This document shows, piece after piece, positions 37,764-45,753 of a stretch of DNA of 63,465 bases. The stretch is from positions 1 to 63,465 of the forward strand of contig NZ_JAMRYX010000172.1 in assembly GCF_024448135.1 (NCBI RefSeq), read 5' to 3'. The translations under genes and the position numbers were made by a program. This DNA is from Methylocystis suflitae (GTDB lineage Bacteria; Pseudomonadota; Alphaproteobacteria; Rhizobiales; Beijerinckiaceae). Within the stretch, counting starts at the first letter, position 1. Every line of letters begins with the position of its first letter. Under the pieces are notes generated by a model. The model was given only the letters and a program-made list of their open reading frames with translations, searched no databases and was not told the origin of the DNA.

Positions 37764-38606
37764 ATGGACGATCCCTTCTTCTCCGGGCGCGATGCGCAAG
37801 AAGGAACCCTGACGCCCTCGGAACAGCGTCGGCTGCGGTTCCGCAACATTCCGTTGCGCATCGTTCTTCCCAATCTCGTGACGCTGCTCGCCCTGTGTAT
37901 GGGGCTGACGGCGATCCGCTATGGAATCGAAGGTCGATTCGAGACGGCCGTGACGGCGGTGATGGCCGCGGCGGTGCTCGACGGGCTGGACGGCCGCCTG
38001 GCGCGCGCCATCAAGGGCACGTCGCGCTTCGGGGCGGAGCTCGACTCGCTTTCGGATTTCGTCGATTTCGGCGTCGCGCCCGGCCTGCTGCTGTATCTGT
38101 GGACGCTGCACGAGATCAAAGGCCTTGGCTGGTTCGCCGTGCTCGTCTTCGCCATCGCCGGCGCACTACGGCTCGCCCGCTTCAATGTGACGATCGACGA
38201 TCCGGCGAAGCCCGCCTGGCAGGCCGAATTCTTTGTCGGCATGCCGGCGCCCGCCGGCGCCGTGACGGTGTTGCTGCCGCTCTATCTGCATTTCTCCGTC
38301 TTGGAGCTGCCGGCATCGAAGGCGATGACGCCGTTCTACATCATCTATGTGCTCGGCATCGCCTTCCTGATGGCGAGCCGCATTCCGCATTTCTCCGGCA
38401 AGCGCATCGGGCGCATACCGCGCGATCTGGTGATTCCGGTGCTTTTCGGCGTGGGCGTAACGGCGCTGCTGCTCGCGATCTATCCGATGGAGCTGCTTGC
38501 CGTGCTGAGCGTCGCGTTTCTGGCGGCCATTCCGCTCAGCGTGAGGCGCTATAACCGTCTCGCGAAGGCCGAGGCGGAAAAAGCGGCGGCGCCGAAAGAG
38601 GCCTGA
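37764..38606 (+). CDS. pssA: CDP-diacylglycerol-serine O-phosphatidyltransferase
   Basis: A 280-residue integral membrane enzyme producing phosphatidylserine. The CDP-alcohol phosphotransferase motif runs as DGLDGRLARAIKG...AELDSLSDFVDFG, with the metal-binding Asp residues. Six to eight helices are predicted. The product feeds Psd encoded directly upstream. The C-terminus is a charged tail (KAEAEKAAAPKEA). Confidence 0.95.
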   Translation: MDDPFFSGRDAQEGTLTPSEQRRLRFRNIPLRIVLPNLVTLLALCMGLTAIRYGIEGRFETAVTAVMAAAVLDGLDGRLARAIKGTSRFGAELDSLSDFVDFGVAPGLLLYLWTLHEIKGLGWFAVLVFAIAGALRLARFNVTIDDPAKPAWQAEFFVGMPAPAGAVTVLLPLYLHFSVLELPASKAMTPFYIIYVLGIAFLMASRIPHFSGKRIGRIPRDLVIPVLFGVGVTALLLAIYPMELLAVLSVAFLAAIPLSVRRYNRLAKAEAEKAAAPKEA

Positions 38607-38686
38607 CGGGTTTGGTAGCGGCTATGATCCGCTTTTCGCGTCGGTGACCCGATAAGCCACTCAATCCACCCCGAAAAAAGGCAAGC

Positions 38687-39856
38687 TCACCGAGCGGCGG
38701 CGAGTGGCGCCAGGGGCTGGCTCTCGACCTTTTGATTGACAGGCGGTGAGGCGCGGTCCGGCTCCGCCTCGCTCCCACGCGCGTCAATCACCGCCTGCGT
38801 CTCTGACTCGCCAGGGCGCGGGGCTGTCAGCTGCGCGCCGATCTTTCGCACCACGTCGGGCGCTTCGGCGAAGGCGCCGTGGCCGACGAAGTCCGTCGAG
38901 AACGACGAGATGTCGTGCACGGCGACGCCCAATCGATCGAGCTCAGCCTTGTCTTCAGGATTGGTGGGATTCATCGCGCCGAGACGGGGACGGTCGCCGG
39001 CGATGCGCGACGCGAGCGACAGCGCGCGATCATTGTTGGCGACGAAGATCGACACATGCCGAGGATCGACGCGCGCGACCTGTTGGCGGAAAACATTGAG
39101 ATCGATGTCGGGCGCGGCCAGCATGACCTCGCCAAGTTTGCCGTCGAGATCCGGATGGCCGGACTGCGCGACGCCGCGCAGCGTCTCCATCGTCAGCCAT
39201 GCGCCCATCGAATGGGCGAGCACATGTATCCGTCCGACGCCCGGCGTGCGCGACAGTTCGACGACGAACTTCTCAAGCGCGTCGCGCGAGACTGTCGCCG
39301 CTTCCTTGTCGGACTCATAATTGAACAGCCCGCCTCGGGAATTCCAGGTAAAGAGCGCGGGAACGCCAGAGAAGCGGCCGTCAGCGACAATCTGCGCCAG
39401 ACGAAAGCGCGCCTCCTCGACTCCTGTGTTGAAGCCGTGCACGTAAAGCAACACGTCGCGCGAATTGCCGATGCGCCCCGAGACATGCGAGGCGACTTCG
39501 CCGTAGAACTCCCGCTCGTCCATGTTGCGCTTCGACAGCACGGTGAAATGCCGCCGCCGATCGGCGCCGCCGAAGCTTGGACGCTCGAGGCTTCCAGCAC
39601 GATGGTTGAGCGGGACGCCAATCGACGTTAGCGAAAAATGCGCCCGGCCGTCGTCTGTCGCGCCTTCGGAACGCCGCGTCGAAGCGACGAAAATGGCGAC
39701 ATTCGACGGCTCGCCCTGGGCTCCAGAGACAAGGGAAACGGCGTTGCCGACGTGGCCGTCGACCATGCGCATGCCGTCCGACACGCAGCCGGCGAGCGAC
39801 GTCGCGATCAAGAGCGCGCATAAGCGCGTCAGCGTTTCTTGTCCATGCGTGCGCAA
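38687..39856 (-). CDS. Lipoprotein alpha/beta hydrolase (DUF900 family)
   Basis: A 389-residue protein with a lipobox (IATSLAGC, Cys at residue 24) so it is probably anchored in a membrane facing the periplasm. The hydrolase core shows LYVHGFNTGVEEARFR, the nucleophile elbow HSMGAW (Ser), LAAPDID (Asp), and a late GHGAF His. DUF900 proteins are esterase-like with unknown substrates. The start is TTG 39856; a closer ATG at 39846 is out of frame. The C-terminal 60 residues are low-complexity. Transcribed convergently toward pssA. Confidence 0.84.
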   Translation of the reverse strand: MRTHGQETLTRLCALLIATSLAGCVSDGMRMVDGHVGNAVSLVSGAQGEPSNVAIFVASTRRSEGATDDGRAHFSLTSIGVPLNHRAGSLERPSFGGADRRRHFTVLSKRNMDEREFYGEVASHVSGRIGNSRDVLLYVHGFNTGVEEARFRLAQIVADGRFSGVPALFTWNSRGGLFNYESDKEAATVSRDALEKFVVELSRTPGVGRIHVLAHSMGAWLTMETLRGVAQSGHPDLDGKLGEVMLAAPDIDLNVFRQQVARVDPRHVSIFVANNDRALSLASRIAGDRPRLGAMNPTNPEDKAELDRLGVAVHDISSFSTDFVGHGAFAEAPDVVRKIGAQLTAPRPGESETQAVIDARGSEAEPDRASPPVNQKVESQPLAPLAAAR

Positions 39857-40125
39857 ATGATTGGCTCGATCCAGCGCCTGCTCGGAACTGAATCCTCAGC
39901 GGCGCGCTTCGACCTGAGGCGCCTTGGCCTCACCGTTCCCTCTTGTGGCCTGAGAAAGCGACGAAACCGGGGCGAGACGCCCGCCGCAACAGGGAAAAAA
40001 TCTCGACATTTCATGTAGCCCGCGCAAATCGGTCGCACTTGCGTGAATGCGGGCCGCCTGCGCATAGTGCCAGGAAAATAACACTCAGGGGAGATCCGAC
40101 GTCGCGGCGCGCCCGCTATGTCGAA

Positions 40126-41061
40126 ATGCCAATGCGGATCAAGATCTTGGGGTCGGGCGCCGGCGGCGGCTTCCCGCAATGGAATTGCAACTGCGCCAAT
40201 TGCCGGGCTGTCCGCGCCGGCGCGCCCGGCTTTTTGCCGCGCACACAGTCCTCATTGGCGGTGAGCGTCAATGGCGCCGACTGGCTGCTGCTCAACGCCT
40301 CACCCGATCTGCGCGAGCAAATCGCCGCCGCGCCCCAGCTTGCTCCCAGCCCCGATGACGGTCTGCGCGCGAGCCCGATCAAGGCGGTGGCGCTGACAAA
40401 TGGCGACGTGGACCATGTCGCGGGTCTTCTCAACATGCGAGAAGCCCAGCCGTTCAGCCTCTACGCCGCGGGACGCGTTCTCGACGCGCTCGGCGCCAAT
40501 CCGATTTTCACGATCCTGCAGACGCAGCTCGTGCCCCGCATTGAGCTGCACACAGAGAAGGCGGCGCCTGTCACCGGAGCGGGCATTGATCTTGGGCTCG
40601 CGATCCGCGCCTTTCCCGTTCCGGGCAAGATCGCGCTCTATCTCGAAAACGCCAATGCGCCGAATTTCGGAACGAGCGCCGGCGATACGCTGGGCCTCGA
40701 GATCATCGAAACCGCGACTGGCGACTCATTCTTTTACATTCCGGGATGCGCCAAGGTTGACGCGAACCTCACTGAGCGGCTTCGCGGCGCCAAGCTGGTG
40801 TTCTTCGACGGCACGCTTTTCCACGAAAACGAGATGATCGAGCAAGGCCTGCTCGGCAAGACCGGTTCGCGCATGGGCCATATCAATGTCGGCGGCGCCG
40901 ACGGCTCCATCGCCGCATTCAAGCCGCTCGGCGTGAAGCGCAAAATCTACGTGCACATCAACAATTCGAACCCTCTACTGAACGAGTTCTCGGATGAATA
41001 TGCGACCGCTCAAGCGGCCGGCTGGGAAATCGGCGAGGATGGCATGGAGGTTAATCTGTGA
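40126..41061 (+). CDS. pqqB: PQQ biosynthesis protein PqqB
   Basis: A 311-residue metallo-beta-lactamase-fold protein of PQQ synthesis, which hydroxylates the Glu-Tyr-derived intermediate in current models. The N-terminus ILGSGAGGGFPQWNCNCANC, with a Cys zinc site, and LTNGDVDHVAGLL and SRMGHINVGG are typical. Start at ATG 40126 (or 40132); the longer frame upstream has no family match. It opens a pqqB-pqqC-pqqDE operon with overlapping ends. I saw no pqqA in the 270 bases upstream. Confidence 0.95.
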   Translation: MPMRIKILGSGAGGGFPQWNCNCANCRAVRAGAPGFLPRTQSSLAVSVNGADWLLLNASPDLREQIAAAPQLAPSPDDGLRASPIKAVALTNGDVDHVAGLLNMREAQPFSLYAAGRVLDALGANPIFTILQTQLVPRIELHTEKAAPVTGAGIDLGLAIRAFPVPGKIALYLENANAPNFGTSAGDTLGLEIIETATGDSFFYIPGCAKVDANLTERLRGAKLVFFDGTLFHENEMIEQGLLGKTGSRMGHINVGGADGSIAAFKPLGVKRKIYVHINNSNPLLNEFSDEYATAQAAGWEIGEDGMEVNL

Positions 41062-41828
41062 ACGAGATCGTAGCCATTGACTGGCGCGGCGCCGCGCCCC
41101 TCGCCCGCGACGAATTCGAAGCCTCCATTCGCGCCGTCGGCGCCGAGCGCTATCACGACAAGCATGAGTTTCATAAGCTGCTGCACGGCGGCAAGCTCAA
41201 GAAGGAGCAGGTCGCCGCCTGGGCGCTGAACCGCTACTGCTACCAGGAGGCGGTGCCGCGCAAGGACGCCGCCTTTATGAGTCGCGTCCATGATCGCGAA
41301 CTGCGCCGCGAGTGGATACATCGCATTCATGATCATGACGGCCTCGGCGAAGAAGGCGGCGGCATCGAGCGCTGGCTCGTGCTGACGGACGCGCTCGGCT
41401 TCTCGCGCGATTACGTGACCTCTCGGCGCGGCGCTCTGCCTGCGACAAAATTCGCCGTCGAAGCCTATGTGCGCTTTGTCGTCGAGCAGCCGCTCGTCGT
41501 TGCGGTCGCGTCTTCGCTGACCGAACTCTTCGCGCCGTCGATCCATCGCGAACGCATCGTCGGAATGCTGGAAAATTACGATTTCGTCGACGACCAGGTG
41601 ATGGCCTATTTCAAACGCCGGCTGACGCAGGCGCCGCGCGATTCCGAGTTTGCGCTCGGCTATGTGCTCGATAACGCCAGGACGCGCGCCGAACAGGAAG
41701 CCTGCGTCGGCGCCGTGCGGTTCAAATGCGACGTCTTGTGGGCGCAGCTGGACGCATTACATCACGCCTACGTCACGCCTGGGCTGATCCCGCCCGGCGC
41801 ATGGCGGCCAGGAGAAGCAAATGTCTGA
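41058..41828 (+). CDS. pqqC: Pyrroloquinoline-quinone synthase PqqC
   Basis: A 256-residue cofactorless oxidase catalysing the last, multi-electron oxidation to PQQ. It shows YHDKHEFHKLLHGG, ALNRYCYQEAVPRKDAAF, IHRIHDHDG, ASSLTELFAPSIHRERI and ENYDFVD, including active-site His and Arg residues. It begins at GTG inside the pqqB stop (GTGA) and overlaps pqqDE by eight bases. No PqqD domain is attached at its C-terminus, unlike Methylobacterium extorquens, where PqqC and PqqD are fused. Confidence 0.96.
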   Translation: MNEIVAIDWRGAAPLARDEFEASIRAVGAERYHDKHEFHKLLHGGKLKKEQVAAWALNRYCYQEAVPRKDAAFMSRVHDRELRREWIHRIHDHDGLGEEGGGIERWLVLTDALGFSRDYVTSRRGALPATKFAVEAYVRFVVEQPLVVAVASSLTELFAPSIHRERIVGMLENYDFVDDQVMAYFKRRLTQAPRDSEFALGYVLDNARTRAEQEACVGAVRFKCDVLWAQLDALHHAYVTPGLIPPGAWRPGEANV

Positions 41829-43293
41829 GGCGCAGGCCGCGCGGTTCGTGATCGGCCCGGACTCGCGCCCGGCCTTCACGCGCTACGCCCGGCTGCACGA
41901 AGATCGTGCGCGGTCTCGAACGGTTATTCTGGCGCCCGAGCGCGCCTATGAACTCGATCCGATTGGTCTCATCGTGCTGCGCGCGATCGACGGCGCAACG
42001 CGCCTCGCCGATCTTTGCGAGCGGCTCGCACAGCAATATTCCGCGCCGCTGGACGTTATCACGCGCGACGTCACGGCGCTGCTGCAGGGGCTCGCCGACA
42101 AGCGGCTGCTGCGCGACGGGACCGACGAATTGGCGGCGCCGCCGCCTTCCGCCTTCGCCACATCTATTTCGCCATTCGCGGGCGGACCTGCGGGGCTGCT
42201 CGCCGAGCTCACCCATCGCTGTCCGCTGCAATGTCCCTATTGCTCCAATCCACTGGACCTCGAGCGCTCGAACGCGGAGCTGACCGCTCGTGAATGGGGC
42301 GAGACCTTCCGTCAGGCGGCGTCGATCGGCGCGCTGCAGCTGCATCTTTCCGGCGGCGAACCGACGGTGCGACGTGATCTTGAAGAGATACTCGCATACG
42401 CGGTCGACGCGGGACTCTACACCAATCTCGTCACCTCCGCCGTTCTGCTGACGCGCGAGCGGTTGCAGCGTCTCGCCGAGATCGGCCTCGATCATGTGCA
42501 GGTCTCCATCCAGGATGTCGTTCCTGAGAGCGCCGACCGAATCTCGGGCTATCAGGGCGGCGTCGCCAAGAAGCGCGACGTCGCGCGATGGACGCGCGAA
42601 TTCGGCATGGGGTTGACGATCAATGCGCCGATGCACCGGCAGAACATCGCGCATCTGCCGCAGATCATCGACTTCGCCGTCGAGGTCGACGCGCAGCGCA
42701 TTGAGATCGCGCATATTCAATATTACGCCTGGGCGCAGGTGAACCGCGCCGCGCTCATCCCGACGCGCGAAACCTTCATGGAAACCGTCGGCATCGTCGA
42801 CGCCGCGAAGAAGCGTCTCGCCGGCGTGCTCAATTTCGATTTCGTCATTCACGATCATTACGCGACGCGGCCGAAGGCCTGCACCGGCGGCTGGGGCCGA
42901 TCAATCATGGCTGTGACGCCATCCGGCAAGGCCCTGCCCTGCCACGCGGCGCAGACCTTGCCGGGATTGGCCTTCGACAATGTGCGCGAGAGGCCGCTCG
43001 GCGACATCTGGCGACATGGCGCGGCCTTCAACGCCTTCCGCGGCACGGACTGGATGAAGGAGCCCTGCCGTTCTTGCGAGCGCCGTGAAATCGATTTCGG
43101 CGGCTGCCGCTGTCAGGCGTTCGCGATCGCCGGTGACGCCGCGGCGACGGACCCCGCCTGCCATCTGTCGCCGGACCATGCGCGCTTCGCCGCTTACGCC
43201 GAAATCGAATCGCACGTCACAGCGCCGGACTTCGTCTATCGCCGCTATGGCGGCGCCGCGGCGTCGACGACGCGCGCCAAGGAGCCCGCCTAG
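41821..43293 (+). CDS. pqqDE: PqqD-PqqE fusion, radical SAM peptide cross-linker
   Basis: A 490-residue protein. Residues about 10-100 are a PqqD peptide-chaperone domain (DRARSRTVILAPERAYELD, with IVLRAIDGATRLADLCERL). Residues about 120-470 are PqqE: radical SAM motif CPLQCPYC near 137-144, GGEPTVRRDL, and the SPASM-type Cys cluster (CTGGWGR, CHAAQTLPGL, CRSCERREIDFGGCRCQA). It forms the Glu-Tyr C-C bond in the PqqA peptide. Fusing the chaperone to the enzyme keeps the two at equal amounts. It overlaps pqqC by eight bases. Confidence 0.96.
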   Translation: MSEAQAARFVIGPDSRPAFTRYARLHEDRARSRTVILAPERAYELDPIGLIVLRAIDGATRLADLCERLAQQYSAPLDVITRDVTALLQGLADKRLLRDGTDELAAPPPSAFATSISPFAGGPAGLLAELTHRCPLQCPYCSNPLDLERSNAELTAREWGETFRQAASIGALQLHLSGGEPTVRRDLEEILAYAVDAGLYTNLVTSAVLLTRERLQRLAEIGLDHVQVSIQDVVPESADRISGYQGGVAKKRDVARWTREFGMGLTINAPMHRQNIAHLPQIIDFAVEVDAQRIEIAHIQYYAWAQVNRAALIPTRETFMETVGIVDAAKKRLAGVLNFDFVIHDHYATRPKACTGGWGRSIMAVTPSGKALPCHAAQTLPGLAFDNVRERPLGDIWRHGAAFNAFRGTDWMKEPCRSCERREIDFGGCRCQAFAIAGDAAATDPACHLSPDHARFAAYAEIESHVTAPDFVYRRYGGAAASTTRAKEPA

Positions 43294-43295
43294 CC

Positions 43296-43766
43296 TTAGC
43301 GCTGAGGCGCGCGAGGATCGTCGCGCGGATCAAGATAGGTGATGTTCCAGGGGCCGACGCCGGTGACTTGTATCACCGTGTCGTCTTCGAAGCTGACCCA
43401 ATGGCCAGTTTCCGCGGGCGTCGCTGCGAAGCCTCCAGCGGATAACGTTTTCTCGGCGTTTGGCTCGGGCAGATTTCCCTGACCGTAGCGGACAGCGCCC
43501 GTCAAGACAGTCATGGTTTCGATTCCGCTGTGTTTATGCGGCCCGATTTTATATCCCTTCGGCGCCCGCATGCGCAGGATATAGGGTCCGCCTTGCATCG
43601 GATTGCCGAACAGCATCGCCACTTCAGCGCCGCGCGGCAGTTCCGGCGGACCTGCCTGCCAGTCGAGTTTGTCTTGCGAAAAGACGAAGCCCGGGGCCTC
43701 TGCAAGGGCGGTTGACGCCGCGAGGCTGATCGCCACGCTCGCAACGATTGCAGTGAGATTTCGCAT
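43296..43766 (-). CDS. Periplasmic cupin-domain protein
   Basis: A 156-residue protein with a signal peptide (residues 1-22, ASTALAEA). The cupin barrel shows the first metal motif GPHKHSGIETMTVLTG (HxH(x)3-4E) and a second half with PAETGHWVSFEDDTVIQ. It may bind a metal or small ligand in the periplasm. The ATG at 43766 starts the signal peptide; the much longer upstream frame runs antisense through fliJ and is rejected. It converges with pqqDE, whose stop is two bases away. Confidence 0.82.
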   Translation of the reverse strand: MRNLTAIVASVAISLAASTALAEAPGFVFSQDKLDWQAGPPELPRGAEVAMLFGNPMQGGPYILRMRAPKGYKIGPHKHSGIETMTVLTGAVRYGQGNLPEPNAEKTLSAGGFAATPAETGHWVSFEDDTVIQVTGVGPWNITYLDPRDDPRAPQR

Positions 43767-43943
43767 AGCTTGCGCCTCCAAAGCGCGCCCCTCGCTTGAG
43801 ATAGGGCGATCTGAGAAGGCAGCGGCCTTGGCCGCAAAAAATTCAAGCCCGGTAACAAAAGAGCAACTTCCGCAGGGCATATTAAGCTTGTCTCGCGGAG
43901 TTAAGAATTTGTTTCGCATAAGTTGCGTAATGGAGCTTGTCGC

Positions 43944-44348
43944 ATGAAGTCGCGGGATACGCTTGTCCGTCTCAAACGGTTCCAGGCCGAGGAAAAACGT
44001 CGGCGCGTCATCCAATTGAACGCAATGATCGGCGAATTCACGCGCATGGCGAATGAGCTCGACCGTGAAATTGGTCAGGAAGAGCGGCGCGCCAACATCG
44101 ACGATCCCAATCATTTCGCTTATCCGACCTATGCACGGGCGGCGCGCACGCGACGCGACAATATCGTTGCGTCGATAACTGAACTGCGCGGGCAACTCGA
44201 AGAGGCCGAAGCGCAGTTCAAGGAGGCGAGCGAAGACTTCGCCAAGGCGCAAAATCAGGAAGCGCGGGATCGCGGCGCCGAGCGCATGGTTGATGTCGTC
44301 GCCGAGCGGCGCCACGTCGAAATGCCGGAAGTCTTGCGCAGGGCTTAA
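43944..44348 (+). CDS. fliJ: Flagellar export chaperone FliJ-like
   Basis: A 134-residue, almost wholly coiled-coil protein (heptads across SRDTLVRLKRFQAEEKRR through ELRGQLEEAEAQFKEASEDF), matching FliJ, which escorts substrates to the flagellar export ATPase. No other flagellar gene lies in the window, so it is isolated. The ATG at 43944 gives the usual length. Its stop and that of the convergent partner gene share the four bases TTAA at 44345-44348. Confidence 0.78.
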   Translation: MKSRDTLVRLKRFQAEEKRRRVIQLNAMIGEFTRMANELDREIGQEERRANIDDPNHFAYPTYARAARTRRDNIVASITELRGQLEEAEAQFKEASEDFAKAQNQEARDRGAERMVDVVAERRHVEMPEVLRRA

Positions 44349-44923
44349 GGGCGAAATAGCCGCCAGCGCAGCCGGCCTCGTGGCAGGCGCGCCCAAACGC
44401 CAAATGTTTTTCGGCGCACCGCGCTAATCTCTTCGCCCCTGGCGAGAGCCTGGGCGATCGATGCAACATTGAAATCAAACGCTCGGAAGAAAAGAATCGC
44501 GCCGGAACGCCCGGCATCGATAAAGGCCAATTCGAAACGCGCGAGGTCGGCGACCCAGGGCGGCTCCGATCCGCACTTTGCGACACGCCTATCGAGAAAC
44601 GCCGTCAGCGCCGCAGCGTCCGAGCAATTTGTTGCATCTCGCGCAGCGCCGCGGATCGCCTGGCGGAAAAGCGCATCGAATCGATCGCCCAACGCGCGCG
44701 CCGTGAGCGGCAGCGCTCTACGCGCATAAAGCGCGCGTTTGCCGATGAGGCTCTGCGCAAAGGCTTCGATTTCGCGCCTGTCTATTCCGGCGAGGCGCTG
44801 CGTGTCATGCATGCTCAGCCCAAAGCGCGACGCGACGGCGATCGGCGCTTCAAAGAACTCCCGCCGCAGATCATCGTCGGTGAACAGCCGCGCGAGCAGC
44901 GCCTGCGTCTGCGCTAACGCCAT
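44345..44923 (-). CDS. MNIO partner protein (peptide-recognition role inferred)
   Basis: A 192-residue soluble protein. Its N-terminal half (ALLARLFTDDDLRREFF, PIAVASRFGLS, AGIDRREIEAFAQSLIGKR) is a helical domain typical of proteins encoded with DUF692 enzymes; the C-terminal half (LARFELAFIDAGRSGAIL, FFRAFDFNVASIAQALARGE) looks like the region that pairs with the enzyme. MbnC and related partners present the precursor peptide to the MNIO enzyme. The start overlaps the enzyme gene's end by ten bases. I judge the family from context and sequence style, not from a search. Confidence 0.78.
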   Translation of the reverse strand: MALAQTQALLARLFTDDDLRREFFEAPIAVASRFGLSMHDTQRLAGIDRREIEAFAQSLIGKRALYARRALPLTARALGDRFDALFRQAIRGAARDATNCSDAAALTAFLDRRVAKCGSEPPWVADLARFELAFIDAGRSGAILFFRAFDFNVASIAQALARGEEISAVRRKTFGVWARLPRGRLRWRLFRP

Positions 44924-45753
44924 CGCCCGTTCTCCACGAGCGTTCGTCTCGCGCGCGCCACTTCATCGATGAGTTCGCCGAACGGCGGGATCTTTTCGTC
45001 GCGCTCGAGAATGACGGCCTTGACCGGCGCACGGGCGACAACGCGATCATAGAGCCGCCAAACCGCATCGCTCGTCGCAGCGTCATGGCTGTCGATCAGC
45101 AGGCCGTCGCGCTGGCGTCCGCCGGCGTAGTGGATTTGCACGAGCCTGTCCCATGGCCAGCGCTCGAAGTCGCGTTCGAGATCGACGCCGAAATTCGTCG
45201 CATTCACATGCATGTTGGCGACGTCGCACAGCCAACCGCATCCCGTCGCTTCGAGCGTGCGCCACAAAAATTCAGCTTCGTCCATTTCGCCGCCTGGAAT
45301 GCGCACCACGCAAGTGATGTTTTCCAAGATCAACGGCGTCTTGATGCGCCTGCGCACAACTTCGACATTGCGCGCGACGACGTCGACGGCTTCCTGCGTA
45401 TAGGGCAGCGACGCCAGATGGCCGATGCTGATTCCGCCCGCGCGCGTGAAGCAAAGATGTTCGCTCCACCAGGGCGGATCGATGCGTTCGATCAGCGCGG
45501 CGATTTTATCAAGATAGCAAGAGTCGACGCCGTCGGCGCTTCCGATGGAGAGATCGAGACCATGCGCGACGAGCGGAAAATGCGCCCTTAAAAGCTCGAG
45601 TTCAGCGAGCTTTTCTTTTGATGCGCCCAGATAATGATCGGCGATGATCTCGATGAAATCGACATCATCCCGATGGGCGAAGAGATCGGCGCGACATTGC
45701 GGGCGATAGCCGAGTCCGGACCCGAGTGCCGGCGCGTCAATCGCGAGCGCCAC
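44914..45753 (-). CDS. DUF692 multinuclear iron-dependent oxidase (MNIO, MbnB-like)
   Basis: A 279-residue TIM-barrel enzyme of the family that includes MbnB and TglH, which use two or three iron ions and O2 to rebuild cysteines in RiPP precursors. Candidate metal ligands are in place: VDFIEIIADHYLG (35-43), HGLDLS (H64), SEHL (E98-H99), LENI (E144), CDVANMH (D177, H182), IHYAGG (H208), DSHD (D221, H223) and ILERD (E250). The start is GTG 45753, which overlaps the upstream precursor gene's stop by 17 bases and has GGAG nearby; an ATG at 45813 would add 20 unrelated residues. Its predicted substrate is the Cys-rich tail encoded directly upstream. Confidence 0.92.
   Translation of the reverse strand: MALAIDAPALGSGLGYRPQCRADLFAHRDDVDFIEIIADHYLGASKEKLAELELLRAHFPLVAHGLDLSIGSADGVDSCYLDKIAALIERIDPPWWSEHLCFTRAGGISIGHLASLPYTQEAVDVVARNVEVVRRRIKTPLILENITCVVRIPGGEMDEAEFLWRTLEATGCGWLCDVANMHVNATNFGVDLERDFERWPWDRLVQIHYAGGRQRDGLLIDSHDAATSDAVWRLYDRVVARAPVKAVILERDEKIPPFGELIDEVARARRTLVENGRWR

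Noticed and set aside
43767-44396. Long upstream extension of the cupin frame
   Set aside because: It runs antisense to fliJ. The cupin signal peptide starts at 43766.
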